The notes: a model not told the origin generated them from the letters alone. 12,467 nt of DNA from Thermoplasmatota archaeon (GCA_016930995.1 JAFGFQ010000002.1:1-12467); one strand, 5' to 3'; counted from the first letter of the stretch, positions 1 through 5,389 are shown. A program made the numbers and translations.

Positions 1-402
1 TGCGTCGAAGGAATGGTCAGGAAAACTGGTGTGCATGAAATCCTGTTGATGAAATGTGGTGTTGTGTTCAACGTGGTGTTCTTCTGCGAGGTGCTGTGCT
101 GTGGTGATGTGCTCTGGGATGGTGGTGATGCCAGTGAAGTGAATGGTCGGATGTTTCTTGGCAAGGTGGAGTACTGTGCCGCCGACGCCGCATCCTGCAT
201 CCAGTACTGTGGTGATGGTGGTGGTGTGTAATCCGAGGAGCTGCCCAACGAGGTCGTTCATGCGCTGTACAGCTTGGTGATGTGTTCGTATGCCTTTGTC
301 GTAGTAGCCATGGTGGATGCAGTGGGTGGTATCGACGTTGAGGAGTTTGACGATGAGCGGCCAGGTGGTCTGGTAGACATCGGTGGGGTCCCTGGATGTC
401 AT
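1..402 (-). CDS. SAM-dependent class I methyltransferase, N-terminal part (3' end outside window)
   Basis: The reverse strand is open from ATG at 402 to the window edge (134 codons), so the C-terminal half is missing. Around residues 66-74 it reads VLDAGCGVG, the glycine-rich motif I that binds S-adenosylmethionine in class I methyltransferases. Ahead of it, residues 30-50 (HHGYYDKG...THHQAVQRMN) resemble the N-terminal region of Methyltransf_11-type enzymes of the tocopherol/sarcosine methyltransferase sort. A later QQDFMHTSFPDHSFDA segment matches the usual acidic motif before the active site. A TGA lies in frame at 441-439, so ATG 402 is the only ATG before the conserved part. Codons are rich in A and C (ACC, CAC, ATC), the mirror image of the G/T-rich plus-strand gene next door. 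The substrate is unknown; pairing with a flavoprotein of geranylgeranyl reductase type hints at isoprenoid or quinone chemistry, which is inference. Confidence 0.85.
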   Translation of the reverse strand, partial: MTSRDPTDVYQTTWPLIVKLLNVDTTHCIHHGYYDKGIRTHHQAVQRMNDLVGQLLGLHTTTITTVLDAGCGVGGTVLHLAKKHPTIHFTGITTIPEHITTAQHLAEEHHVEHNTTFHQQDFMHTSFPDHSFDA

Positions 403-449
403 GTGGTACGAATCGTGGTGTTGGTTTAAGGATTTGGGTCAGGTGGGCA

Positions 450-498
450 GTAAGTATTTATGTGTCATTGGTATCAGAAGTAATGCTGAGGGAGTCGT
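450..498. promoter_or_regulatory. Divergent promoter region of the methyltransferase/oxidoreductase pair
   Basis: About 96 bases separate the two divergent genes. An AT-rich stretch at 453-463 reads as a TATA-like box on both strands (TATTTATG on plus, TAAATACT on minus). On plus, a start site about 26 bases on would fall near 485, just before the Shine-Dalgarno-like GAGGG at 488-492. On minus, it would fall near 430, about 28 bases before ATG 402. Seen by eye only. Confidence 0.4.
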
Positions 499-1575
499 AT
501 TCTTCACATCTATGGTGCTGGGCTGGCTGGGTTGTCTGCTGCGATTACGCTGGCGCGGAAAGGCCATGCAGTCACGGTGCATGAGAAGGAAGAGCGGGTT
601 GGTGGCTGTCCAGGTTGTACTCCGTCGGTGCACATGACACCTCTGGATTTTGTCAGGATGGAGCAGTACCTGGGGTTTGATGTGCAGCCGTGTTTCTCAC
701 CTTTGGAGGCGTTCACTGCGTATGTGTATGGGAAGAAGGTGCAGTTGAGTCCGCAGGGGTTGTACGTCGTACAACGTGGTGCAGGTCCGACGTCGTTGGA
801 TTCGTTGCTGTATCAGCTGGCGGTGGAGGCTAGGGTGGAGGTCGTGTTCTCTGATTCCTTGGAGCCTGGGATGCTGTCGTCAGTGCCGGAGGGCTCGTTG
901 ATTGCAGTGGGGACGTACTCGGGGTTGATGGATGCTTTGGGTATTCGTTTTTCTCCGTTCATTCACTATGATACGAAGGGTCCGATGAGTGGGAAGCAGA
1001 AGAGGTGTGTCGCGTATTTTGAGTCGTATGTGGCTGGGTACAAGTACGGGTATGTGGCGGTGAAGGACGGGTGTGCGTCTGCTGAGGTTGATCTTTTGGT
1101 GACGCAGCCGTACCAGGAGGATTTACGGTGTTTTCAACGCATGATTCTGGAGACGGAGGGGTTTTCGTTTGAATCCTGGGAGGTAGTGGAGGATGCGATG
1201 CCTCGGGAGGTGTCGTGGTGCCGGCGGGTGGCTGGGAAGTCGTTGGTGTTGGCTGGGGCGCTTGCCGGGTTTCATGATCCGTTGTTTGGGTTTGGGGTGA
1301 ACAGTGCGCTAGTGTCCGGGAGGATTGCTGCCGAGACGATGGTGTCAAAGAAGAAGGGGTATGAGGAGTTTAAGCGGTTCTCTGGTCGTCTGCAGCTGAT
1401 GTTTCTGCTGTCCAGGGTGTACATGCATCTGCCTCTGCGGGATCGGTTGGTGCCGTGGTTGTTCCAGCCGTCTGGGAGATTGATTCCTTTTGTGGGGAAG
1501 AACTTCCAGAGCATCCCTGGGTTTGTTCCCGCGGAGTGTTTCAAGATAGAGAAGGTTGAGAATTGTAAATATTAG
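499..1575 (+). CDS. FAD-dependent oxidoreductase, geranylgeranyl reductase-like
   Basis: The protein opens with a Rossmann FAD-binding motif, HIYGAGLAGLSAAITL (GxGxxG), followed by an acidic beta-2 end (VHEKEERVGG). Near the C-terminus LAGALAGFHDPLFGFGVNSALVSGRIAAE matches the second FAD-contacting motif of the geranylgeranyl reductase/FAD-binding superfamily, with the usual GD replaced by AG. It has no N-terminal signal and is probably cytosolic or peripheral to the membrane. The reading frame is open from a TGA at 487-489, and no ATG, GTG or TTG precedes the GxGxxG motif. The first TTG (532) would cut that motif off, so I place the start at ATT 499, six bases after a GAGGG ribosome-binding site, giving 358 residues. 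A one-base sequence error hiding a normal start is the alternative. Its stop codon overlaps the stop of the convergent relE gene. Family calls are firm; the exact substrate (archaeal lipid, quinone or other) is not shown. Confidence 0.8.
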   Translation: MLHIYGAGLAGLSAAITLARKGHAVTVHEKEERVGGCPGCTPSVHMTPLDFVRMEQYLGFDVQPCFSPLEAFTAYVYGKKVQLSPQGLYVVQRGAGPTSLDSLLYQLAVEARVEVVFSDSLEPGMLSSVPEGSLIAVGTYSGLMDALGIRFSPFIHYDTKGPMSGKQKRCVAYFESYVAGYKYGYVAVKDGCASAEVDLLVTQPYQEDLRCFQRMILETEGFSFESWEVVEDAMPREVSWCRRVAGKSLVLAGALAGFHDPLFGFGVNSALVSGRIAAETMVSKKKGYEEFKRFSGRLQLMFLLSRVYMHLPLRDRLVPWLFQPSGRLIPFVGKNFQSIPGFVPAECFKIEKVENCKY

Positions 1576-1847
1576 TCTATTTTGTTGTATCCGACTTCTC
1601 GTTTGATGAGGTCGATTATTTTGACAGTTTTATTTTCGATACAGTAAATAACTCGATAATCTCCTATACGTAATCGGTGTTTCTTTGGCTTGGTGCTCTT
1701 GAGTTCCTTGATATCACATTTCGGACGGTGGGTATAGGGGTCTATTTGAAGCTCGTGGAGCGTGTTGCGTATCTGGTTCTGGTTTTTTTTTGGTAGTTGG
1801 TTGAAGTGATGTTGGAACGTTCTTGAGACAAGAACCGTATACGCCAT
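1572..1847 (-). CDS. relE: RelE/ParE-family toxin (mRNA interferase-like)
   Basis: A 91-residue basic protein with the RelE fold signature: an opening strand (YTVLVSRTFQHHF), a helical hairpin (QLPKKNQNQIRNTLHEL), then PKCDIKELKS leading into the core strands HRLRIGDYRVIYCIENKTVKIIDLIKREVGY. The RIGDYRVIY strand and a C-terminal tyrosine (GY) are typical of archaeal and bacterial RelE toxins that cut mRNA at the ribosome. I chose ATG 1847; a GTG at 1856 in the same frame would overlap the antitoxin stop and add three residues. It sits directly downstream of a RelB-like antitoxin gene, five bases apart, as in classical antitoxin-first operons. Its stop codon overlaps the stop of the convergent flavoprotein gene, so the island boundary on this side is exact to within a few bases. 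Confidence 0.8.
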   Translation of the reverse strand: MAYTVLVSRTFQHHFNQLPKKNQNQIRNTLHELQIDPYTHRPKCDIKELKSTKPKKHRLRIGDYRVIYCIENKTVKIIDLIKREVGYNKID

Positions 1848-1852
1848 TTCGT

Positions 1853-2038
1853 TCACAGCTCATCGAGAGGGATGAACTCATCTTTGGCAAGAATTGCATT
1901 CCAGTCTTTATCTTGTTTTTTCCATGCGTATCGTACGATGAGTTTTTTTATGATGGAGTCGTAGGTTTCTCCTTTTGTGCCGAGTTGTTGTAATGCATTT
2001 TTTGTTTCTTGGGTTATGGAAATTGTTGTGTTTACCAT
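1853..2038 (-). CDS. RelB-like antitoxin (archaeal TTISI-type)
   Basis: The likely product is 61 residues beginning VNTTISITQETKNALQQLG and continuing KGETYDSIIKKLI. This matches small archaeal antitoxins that start with a DNA-binding strand and end in a toxin-wrapping tail, here acidic (AILAKDEFIPLDEL). The frame is open farther up, to an ATG at 2137 that forms an ATGA overlap with the winged-helix gene. However, the extra 33 residues (KYYNSYNNYK and so on) are translated AT-rich promoter-like DNA, so I prefer ATG 2038, with ATG 2053 as a second choice. It lies five bases ahead of relE and should neutralise it and repress the operon. The family assignment rests on resemblance, not on a search. 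Confidence 0.7.
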   Translation of the reverse strand: MVNTTISITQETKNALQQLGTKGETYDSIIKKLIVRYAWKKQDKDWNAILAKDEFIPLDEL

Positions 2039-2053
2039 GGGTGGGACCACCAT

Positions 2054-2100
2054 TTCGTTAATTTTATAATTATTATAACTGTTATAATACTTATAATTTT
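2054..2100 (-). promoter_or_regulatory. AT-rich promoter/operator candidate for relBE
   Basis: This 47-base stretch is nearly all A and T and contains overlapping imperfect inverted repeats built on TTATAAT/ATTATAA. It provides a TATA-like box at the right distance for starts at either 2053 or 2038. Such a palindrome cluster just before an antitoxin gene is where toxin-antitoxin complexes usually bind. It is also inside the longer open frame, so it could instead be coding. Confidence 0.4.
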
Positions 2101-2133
2101 TGGTGATGTCAGAACCCAAGCATGGTGTCTTGT

Positions 2134-2406
2134 TCATCGTAGTGTGACTCCGGTTGAACGTATCTTCTTGATCATCGTTGGGTTCCAGGTCCAGACGATC
2201 CGTCCGTCAGTGTCGATCATGAGTTTGCCTGAGGTCTCGAGGTAGTCGATGATGAGGCAGAAGGTTTGGTACATCATTTTCTTGGGCAGTGCCTTCCAGA
2301 GCTCTGTTTTCTTTGGGTAGTTCATGTGTTGAGCCGCCTCCTCAACCATGAGGATGGAGTCGAGTGTTGGGTAGTGGATGATCTGTTTCATGCGGTCTTT
2401 CGCCAT
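2134..2406 (-). CDS. Small winged-helix-like archaeal protein, possible third gene of the TA operon
   Basis: A 90-residue protein with YPTLDSILMVEEAAQHM, then KKTELWKALPKKMMYQTFCLIIDYLETSGKLMIDTDGRIVWTWNP. The pattern of two helices, a recognition-like helix (MMYQTFCLIIDYLETSG) and a two-strand wing (KLMIDTDGRIVWTW) looks like a winged helix-turn-helix. I recall similar short proteins beside archaeal toxins, but none with a known function. Its TGA stop overlaps an ATG (2137) of the frame containing the antitoxin, so the three genes are likely co-transcribed. A clean TATA box (TATAAATAT, 2429-2437) is centred 27 bases before the ATG, suggesting a leaderless mRNA. It could be an autoregulator or an antitoxin in its own right. 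Confidence 0.6.
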   Translation of the reverse strand: MAKDRMKQIIHYPTLDSILMVEEAAQHMNYPKKTELWKALPKKMMYQTFCLIIDYLETSGKLMIDTDGRIVWTWNPTMIKKIRSTGVTLR

Positions 2407-2440
2407 TATATAAGTTTATATAACTCTTATATTTATACAT
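2407..2440 (-). promoter_or_regulatory. Leaderless promoter of the winged-helix/relBE operon
   Basis: On the minus strand TATAAATAT (2429-2437) is centred 27 bases before ATG 2406, the textbook distance from an archaeal TATA box to the start site, so transcription probably starts at the ATG. Between them TTATATAAACTTATATA is a near-perfect palindrome that could be an operator. Confidence 0.6.
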
Positions 2441-2508
2441 TGTGGTCTACCTCCCGTTCTTGGTGAAAATTGGAAGGGTGTTTCTTGCTTATAAACCCTC
2501 ACAGGGGA

Positions 2509-2548
2509 GGTCAGTGAAAGTATTATGGCATATTAATTATAATAACAT
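2509..2548 (+). repeat. Island repeat, copy 1
   Basis: A gapless 40-base match to two further copies in this window (3253-3292 and 4453-4492), all in the same direction. Over the first 18 bases this copy reads GTCAGTGAAAGTATTATG, one base different from the others. The last part, ATTATAATAACATT, is shared mainly with copy 2. By hand count it matches copy 2 at 33 of 40 positions. It lies about 100 bases upstream of the winged-helix/relBE operon and before the Fic module. Confidence 0.75.
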
Positions 2549-2623
2549 TAATTGAAAAAGATAAACTGCTAAGAGAGATGAGAAAACAGGAAATTATAAG
2601 TATACGTTGTCTACATATGAGCA

Positions 2624-2731
2624 ATGAAGGCCATGGAAAAAAAACGTTTGACAAAGAAAGAAAAAGAGGATATCGTCGAGTTAGTGAGAAGCAGAAAAAA
2701 GTCAATAAAATACTGCTCGAAGGCCCATTAA
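2624..2731 (+). CDS. Truncated-looking 35-residue HTH-type peptide
   Basis: The frame reads KKRLTKKEKEDIVELVRSRK followed by KSIKYCSKAH and a TAA. This resembles the first helices of a homeodomain-like helix-turn-helix (a 'LTKEEKEEIVELxxxGKSIKxIAKxxxVS' pattern, as in transposase or regulator N-termini) that stops just where the turn and recognition helix should follow. A TATA-like AATTATAAG at 2591-2599 sits about 29 bases before ATG 2624; ATG 2633 is an alternative start. The stop overlaps the end of the convergent Fic gene, as if that module had cut it. It is either a broken gene or a genuine small protein. Confidence 0.4.
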   Translation: MKAMEKKRLTKKEKEDIVELVRSRKKSIKYCSKAH

Positions 2732-3210
2732 CTTTTGTGTTGTGTAAAATGCTTCGTCAGCCATTGTTCAATCATTTGACCATACTCTGATTTCATGATG
2801 ATCTGTAGCTCTTCTATCCGTTGTGTTTCATCCTCAATGTTTGTTACTCTGAAGAATTCCCGTTCTAAATCATGGTCTTGTTCGTAGATGATCCTCCTTT
2901 TCTGTAAATCCAAATCTTCCGTATCTGTGGCAGATGAGCGATAGTGGTTCTGTCGGAGGAACTCTTCTGCAGCAAGGAGTGAGGTCCGATGATTCCCGTT
3001 TTGAAAGGGATGTAAGGTGATGATGGCGATACAGTAGGCGAGTGCTTTTCTTACGACGTTTTCCTCGAAGTGCTGTTCAACAAAACGCATGGTGAAACGT
3101 AGGTCGTCGGGTTGAACGAGGTGGAATGTATTTTGTTCTTTGGTTATGCCTAAGCTGACATTATTGATCTCGATGATTTGCTTGTCAGAGAGATAGCGTA
3201 TCAGAGACAT
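2728..3210 (-). CDS. Fic/Doc-family protein
   Basis: The 160-residue product carries ITLHPFQNGNHRTSLLAAEEFL, the Fic catalytic loop (consensus HPFx[D/E]GN[G/K]R). Histidine, the GN anion-binding turn and arginine are present, but the metal-binding acidic residue is Asn and the following G/K is His. Fic enzymes use this loop to transfer AMP or, in Doc, phosphate to target proteins, often as toxins. It lacks an obvious inhibitory (S/T)xxxE(G/N) helix in its short N-terminus, and no antitoxin (Phd-like) gene is adjacent. ATG 3210 is preferred to the in-frame GTG 3225 because a TATA-like CTTAATACC lies 27 bases before it. The C-terminal third is charged and helical. It is either a variant Fic with altered chemistry or an inactive relative; the family call itself is secure. 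Confidence 0.8.
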   Translation of the reverse strand: MSLIRYLSDKQIIEINNVSLGITKEQNTFHLVQPDDLRFTMRFVEQHFEENVVRKALAYCIAIITLHPFQNGNHRTSLLAAEEFLRQNHYRSSATDTEDLDLQKRRIIYEQDHDLEREFFRVTNIEDETQRIEELQIIMKSEYGQMIEQWLTKHFTQHKS

Positions 3211-3230
3211 AAAAGAGAGATGCACGTGAT

Positions 3231-3242
3231 ATGGTATTAAGC
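3231..3242 (-). promoter_or_regulatory. TATA-like box of the Fic gene
   Basis: On the minus strand CTTAATACC lies about 27 bases before ATG 3210, between island repeat copy 2 and the gene. It supports a leaderless transcript and decides the start codon. Confidence 0.4.
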
Positions 3243-3252
3243 AAAGAGAGGG

Positions 3253-3292
3253 GTCACTGAAAGTATTATGTCCCGTTTATTATAAAAACATT
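3253..3292 (+). repeat. Island repeat, copy 2
   Basis: This is the second copy of the 40-base repeat. From 3249 to 3274 it is identical over 26 bases to copy 3 at 4449-4474, including GTCACTGAAAGTATTATG and flanking AGGG and TCCC. It then continues into an AT-rich stretch (TTTATTATAAAAACATT) shared with copy 1. It separates the Fic gene from the orphan antitoxin and VapBC. Confidence 0.8.
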
Positions 3293-3353
3293 GAATGAAT
3301 AAATCTTAGATAGAAGGAAGCTTTTAATAAGTACACATAATGCGAATAGTGTA

Positions 3354-3491
3354 ATGAGGAACCGCCAAAACCACAAAAAACTCAAGCAAGAACTACGACC
3401 GGAATATGTCAAGAAAATTCAAAGAATTGAGAAAGGAACGTTCATTCAGTTTTCCTCTATAGAAGAGTTACGCAAACTAATCGAAACATAA
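3354..3491 (+). CDS. 45-residue orphan antitoxin-like protein
   Basis: ATG 3354 to TAA 3491 encodes a short protein whose core is LKQELRPEYVKKIQRIEKG followed by TFIQFSSIEELRKLIET. The '(L/K)xPEYVxKIxxIEKGxFxxFxSxEELRK' pattern is one I associate with small archaeal antitoxin-type proteins (DUF2683-like) that pair with RelE-family toxins. A TATA-like TTTTAATAA (3322-3330) is about 28 bases before the ATG, fitting a leaderless transcript. No toxin follows on this strand; the next gene is VapC, convergent, about 185 bases away. It could be an orphan antitoxin left after loss of its toxin, or act against a toxin elsewhere, such as the RelE at 1572. Confidence 0.6.
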   Translation: MRNRQNHKKLKQELRPEYVKKIQRIEKGTFIQFSSIEELRKLIET

Positions 3492-3504
3492 TGCAATGTA
3501 TTTT

Positions 3505-3683
3505 TTCGTAATACCTACCAGCTGTAATGAACTTTTATTAATCTCCATGTCAATTTTAGTATGACTATTATTGACTTCAATGTTAAAAAAAAAATTAGTA
3601 GTAATATTCGCTTAACCAGAAATGACCTGCTTTGGTAAAGTCTGATTAACCAATTTCGAACGGTGTATAGGATGTATTACGAA
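3505..3683. repeat. Inverted repeat pair flanking a gene-free gap
   Basis: TTCGTAATAC at 3505-3514 recurs inverted at 3674-3683, and the match continues imperfectly for four to five bases inward. Inside are smaller hairpin-like segments, including CTTAACCAG facing CTTTGGTAAAG near 3612-3645, and TTGGT facing ACCAA near 3633-3654. The right arm overlaps the last codons of vapC. I see no gene between. It may be a shared convergent terminator, a small mobile remnant, or chance. Confidence 0.3.
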
Positions 3684-4087
3684 TAGAGACTAATGATATC
3701 TTCTGTTGAATAAATCTTGATTCTTTGCTGTTGTTTCAATGCTTTATCGTTTGACCAAATCGCGCAGTTCATCTTCAGGGCTGTCGCAAAATACGGTGTG
3801 TCCTTTGGGTCCGGAGAGATCCGTTTTGCCTGTTCCCGGTATGGTTTTAATTCAATGAGGCTGATGATGCGGATTTCCGATTCCTTCAAGATATCGTGGA
3901 CGACACGGGTGAGTTTTTTCTTCGTGGTGTGTGTTTTTCTTTCCAATTCAGGGGAATGATCGAGCAGTTCATCAAAGATGTATTCAGTGGTGTAGAGCTG
4001 TAGGTTGTCGTTGAGCAATAATTTTCTTGTCATCCCATTCTTTAATAACGCAGAGAAGAGGATGTTGGCATCAACGACAAGCTCCAT
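3677..4087 (-). CDS. vapC: VapC-type PIN-domain toxin (ribonuclease)
   Basis: A 136-residue PIN domain. The first acidic metal ligand is in ELVVDANILFSALLK (D6). The second is a glutamate of the YTTEYIFDELLDH helix (E40). The third is in SPDPKDTPYFATAL (D93/D96), and the fourth in AIWSNDKAL (D114). VapC toxins use these four acids with Mg2+ to cut RNA, often tRNA or rRNA, until bound by VapB. The gene starts three bases after the vapB stop. The end of the gene overlaps an inverted repeat. The unusual DP-KDTPYFATAL spacing with a long charged middle helix resembles the archaeal 'PIN domain nuclease, a component of toxin-antitoxin system' group. Confidence 0.88.
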   Translation of the reverse strand: MELVVDANILFSALLKNGMTRKLLLNDNLQLYTTEYIFDELLDHSPELERKTHTTKKKLTRVVHDILKESEIRIISLIELKPYREQAKRISPDPKDTPYFATALKMNCAIWSNDKALKQQQRIKIYSTEDIISLYS

Positions 4088-4090
4088 TCA

Positions 4091-4315
4091 TCAGACACTC
4101 TCTAATCTTTTTGCGACTTTCTTTGATACTTTGCTTCCGAGTTCAAGTGCATCGTCTTCGGTCAGTTCGCTCTTTGCGAGTATTTTGTCCATCTCCCGAA
4201 GGATCTTTATTTTTCGTATGAAAGCCTTTCGGGCGACGACAGACCAGTTGATTTCCGGGTAGAGTTCCATTTCCTTTTTCAGTTCTAGTGGTATTGCTAG
4301 GGTCATGCTAACCAT
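4091..4315 (-). CDS. vapB: VapB-type antitoxin, ribbon-helix-helix
   Basis: A 74-residue protein starting MVSMTLAIPLELKKEMELYP and continuing EINWSVVARKAFIRKIKILR. That is the archaeal ribbon-helix-helix VapB pattern (a short strand, 'IPxELKKEM', then 'INWSxVARKA'), with an acidic toxin-binding tail (AKSELTEDDALEL). It lies directly ahead of vapC in the usual order and should both neutralise VapC and repress the operon. A Shine-Dalgarno AGGTG lies six bases before ATG 4315 on the minus strand, and an AT-rich TATAAATA-like box near 4362-4374 would leave a leader of about 25 bases, so this operon is not leaderless, unlike its neighbours. Confidence 0.88.
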   Translation of the reverse strand: MVSMTLAIPLELKKEMELYPEINWSVVARKAFIRKIKILREMDKILAKSELTEDDALELGSKVSKKVAKRLESV

Positions 4316-4452
4316 TCATATCACCTGTCCATTATGTTTATTACGTGTGATATGTATGTTACGTCCATATATTTATGGTTTACGCTGGAACTCACAGGTC
4401 TCACGAGCCCATTTCCCAGATGACCAGCAAAGGTTATAAAGATAGATTAGGG

Positions 4453-4492
4453 GTCACTGAAAGTATTATGTCCCATAAATTATAATTTCAAC
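4453..4492 (+). repeat. Island repeat, copy 3
   Basis: This third copy is identical to copy 2 over the 26-base core (4449-4474) and then diverges, with ATTATAATTTCAAC in place of the copy 2 tail. It lies upstream of vapBC and about 40 bases before the duplicated radC leader, so it marks the right edge of the toxin-antitoxin row. The rest of the 282-base gap between vapB and the radC fragment holds only AT-rich promoter-like DNA. Confidence 0.8.
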
Positions 4493-4530
4493 AACCAGAA
4501 GGATTCTCTCTTCATTTTTCTCTTTAAAAA

Positions 4531-4597
4531 GCGTAAAATATAAGAAGGAATAAATAATTCTCTTCCTCAAGTCTACGAGTCTGGGAGAACTGAAGCT
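4531..4597 (+). repeat. Duplicated radC promoter/leader, left copy
   Basis: Positions 4531-4597 align without gaps to 6331-6397, about 57 of 67 identical by hand count. The copy contains a TATA box (AAAATATAAGA, 4536-4546), an identical CTACGAGTCTGGGAGAACTG leader segment, and GGGAG (4583-4587) as ribosome-binding site. The repeat continues into the coding sequence to about 4673. Confidence 0.8.
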
Positions 4598-4702
4598 ATG
4601 AATCTTCGTGAGATGCCGTGGTTTGAGCGTCCTGGGGCGCGGCTGAGGCGCAGTAGCCCTGAGGTGTTGTCTGCTGTTGGTCTTTTAGCAGGCAACCCTT
4701 AA
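4598..4702 (+). pseudogene. 5' fragment of a second radC (34 codons)
   Basis: From ATG 4598 the frame reads REMPWFERPGARLRR and so on, matching the first residues of the complete RadC at 6398 (MRIREMPWFERPGARLRR). At about codon 26 the similarity fades (LSAVGLLAGNP against LSDAELLAVVLG) and a TAA follows at 4700-4702. The coding part is only about 76 percent identical to the intact gene, less than its leader. It is therefore an old paralogue fragment rather than a fresh duplication. The AbiE operon promoter begins directly after it, so AbiE appears to have replaced the rest of this radC. Expression of a short peptide is possible since promoter and ribosome-binding site are kept. Confidence 0.75.
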
Positions 4703-4715
4703 ATACACGTTATGA

Positions 4716-4746
4716 TATATATTATAATGTATCGAAATTGATACAT
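4716..4746 (+). promoter_or_regulatory. abiE promoter and palindromic operator
   Basis: A TATA-like TATATATTATAA (4716-4727) is followed by ATGTATC-GAAATT-GATACAT (4727-4746), two perfect 7-base arms around a 6-base centre, ending ten bases before ATG 4757. AbiEi antitoxins of characterised AbiE systems repress their own promoter by binding inverted repeats, so this is the expected operator. It would block the start site when occupied. Confidence 0.6.
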
Positions 4747-4756
4747 AGTGATATAA

Positions 4757-5389
4757 ATGAGAATGAACTTGCTGTTAAAAAAATTGTATCTCGACAAAAA
4801 AGAATTCGCAACTTCAGAAGAACTTAAACACTATTGCAACAAGCTAGGGATCAACTACGAAAACACCATCCGAAACCTCATTGCACGGGGACACCTGATA
4901 CGCATTTTCAAAGGAGTGTTCTACATCAAGAGCCTGGAGGAAAAAGAACTCGGAAAGACGACCTACTCCTACCACGAGCTCATCGCACACGGCCTCGCAC
5001 TCAAACACATCACCGCCTGGTACTTCGGGCTCTCAACTGCCCTTAAGCTCAACCAGATGACCCATGAATCGTTCGCCGTCGACCATATCATCAACGACAC
5101 GCTGTTCCGAGCCCGCCCCATGACCATCGCTGGACACTCCATCAAGGTCTACAAACTGTCCAGGGACCTGCTCACCTTCGGGGTGAAGACACAGAAGAAC
5201 TACTGCTACTCAGACCCAGAGAAGACAATCCTTGATTTCCTGTACCTCTGGAGATACAACGGTGTCCCGGAAGAGCGGATACGCCTAGACCTCTCCGAGT
5301 ACATCACCAACGTATCGAAACCGAAGCTCAAACGGTATGCACAATACTATCCACAGACCGTTAGAACCATGGTCGAAGGGCTCACATGA
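4757..5389 (+). CDS. abiEi: AbiEi-type antitoxin (type IV toxin-antitoxin) with winged helix
   Basis: A 210-residue protein. Residues 1-60 form a winged helix-turn-helix (FATSEELKHYCNKLG, then a recognition helix, then GHLIRIFKGVFYI as the wing), and the rest matches the AbiEi C-terminal domain (THESFAVDHIINDTLFR, ITAWYFGLSTAL, KTILDFLYLWRYNG). In known AbiE systems this protein represses the operon through the N-terminal domain and counteracts the AbiEii toxin without stable binding. Its TGA overlaps the abiEii ATG (5386-5389), which implies translational coupling. The plus strand here is rich in A and C, unlike the G/T-rich plus strand of the genes on both sides, which agrees with recent arrival. 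An in-frame ATG at 4763 could also be used. Confidence 0.85.
   Translation: MRMNLLLKKLYLDKKEFATSEELKHYCNKLGINYENTIRNLIARGHLIRIFKGVFYIKSLEEKELGKTTYSYHELIAHGLALKHITAWYFGLSTALKLNQMTHESFAVDHIINDTLFRARPMTIAGHSIKVYKLSRDLLTFGVKTQKNYCYSDPEKTILDFLYLWRYNGVPEERIRLDLSEYITNVSKPKLKRYAQYYPQTVRTMVEGLT

Noticed and set aside
13..231. Plus-strand frame of 72 codons at the left edge
   Set aside because: The opposite strand encodes a methyltransferase with a clear SAM-binding motif; this frame is Cys/Val-rich shadow.
959..1348. Minus-strand frame of 129 codons inside the flavoprotein gene
   Set aside because: It is Pro/Thr/Ser/Gln-rich in the way typical of an antisense shadow of G/T-rich coding DNA.
3505..3683. 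A 180-base MITE
   Set aside because: Only ten bases pair perfectly, one arm is inside vapC, and no target duplication is visible; kept only as a weak inverted repeat.
2509..4492. Reading the three repeats as a CRISPR array
   Set aside because: Spacing is 700-1200 bases with genes between; there are no short regular spacers and no cas genes.
2509..4492. Reading the repeats as integron attC sites
   Set aside because: No RYYYAAC/GTTRRRY core pairs, no imperfect palindrome of attC shape, and no integrase in the window.
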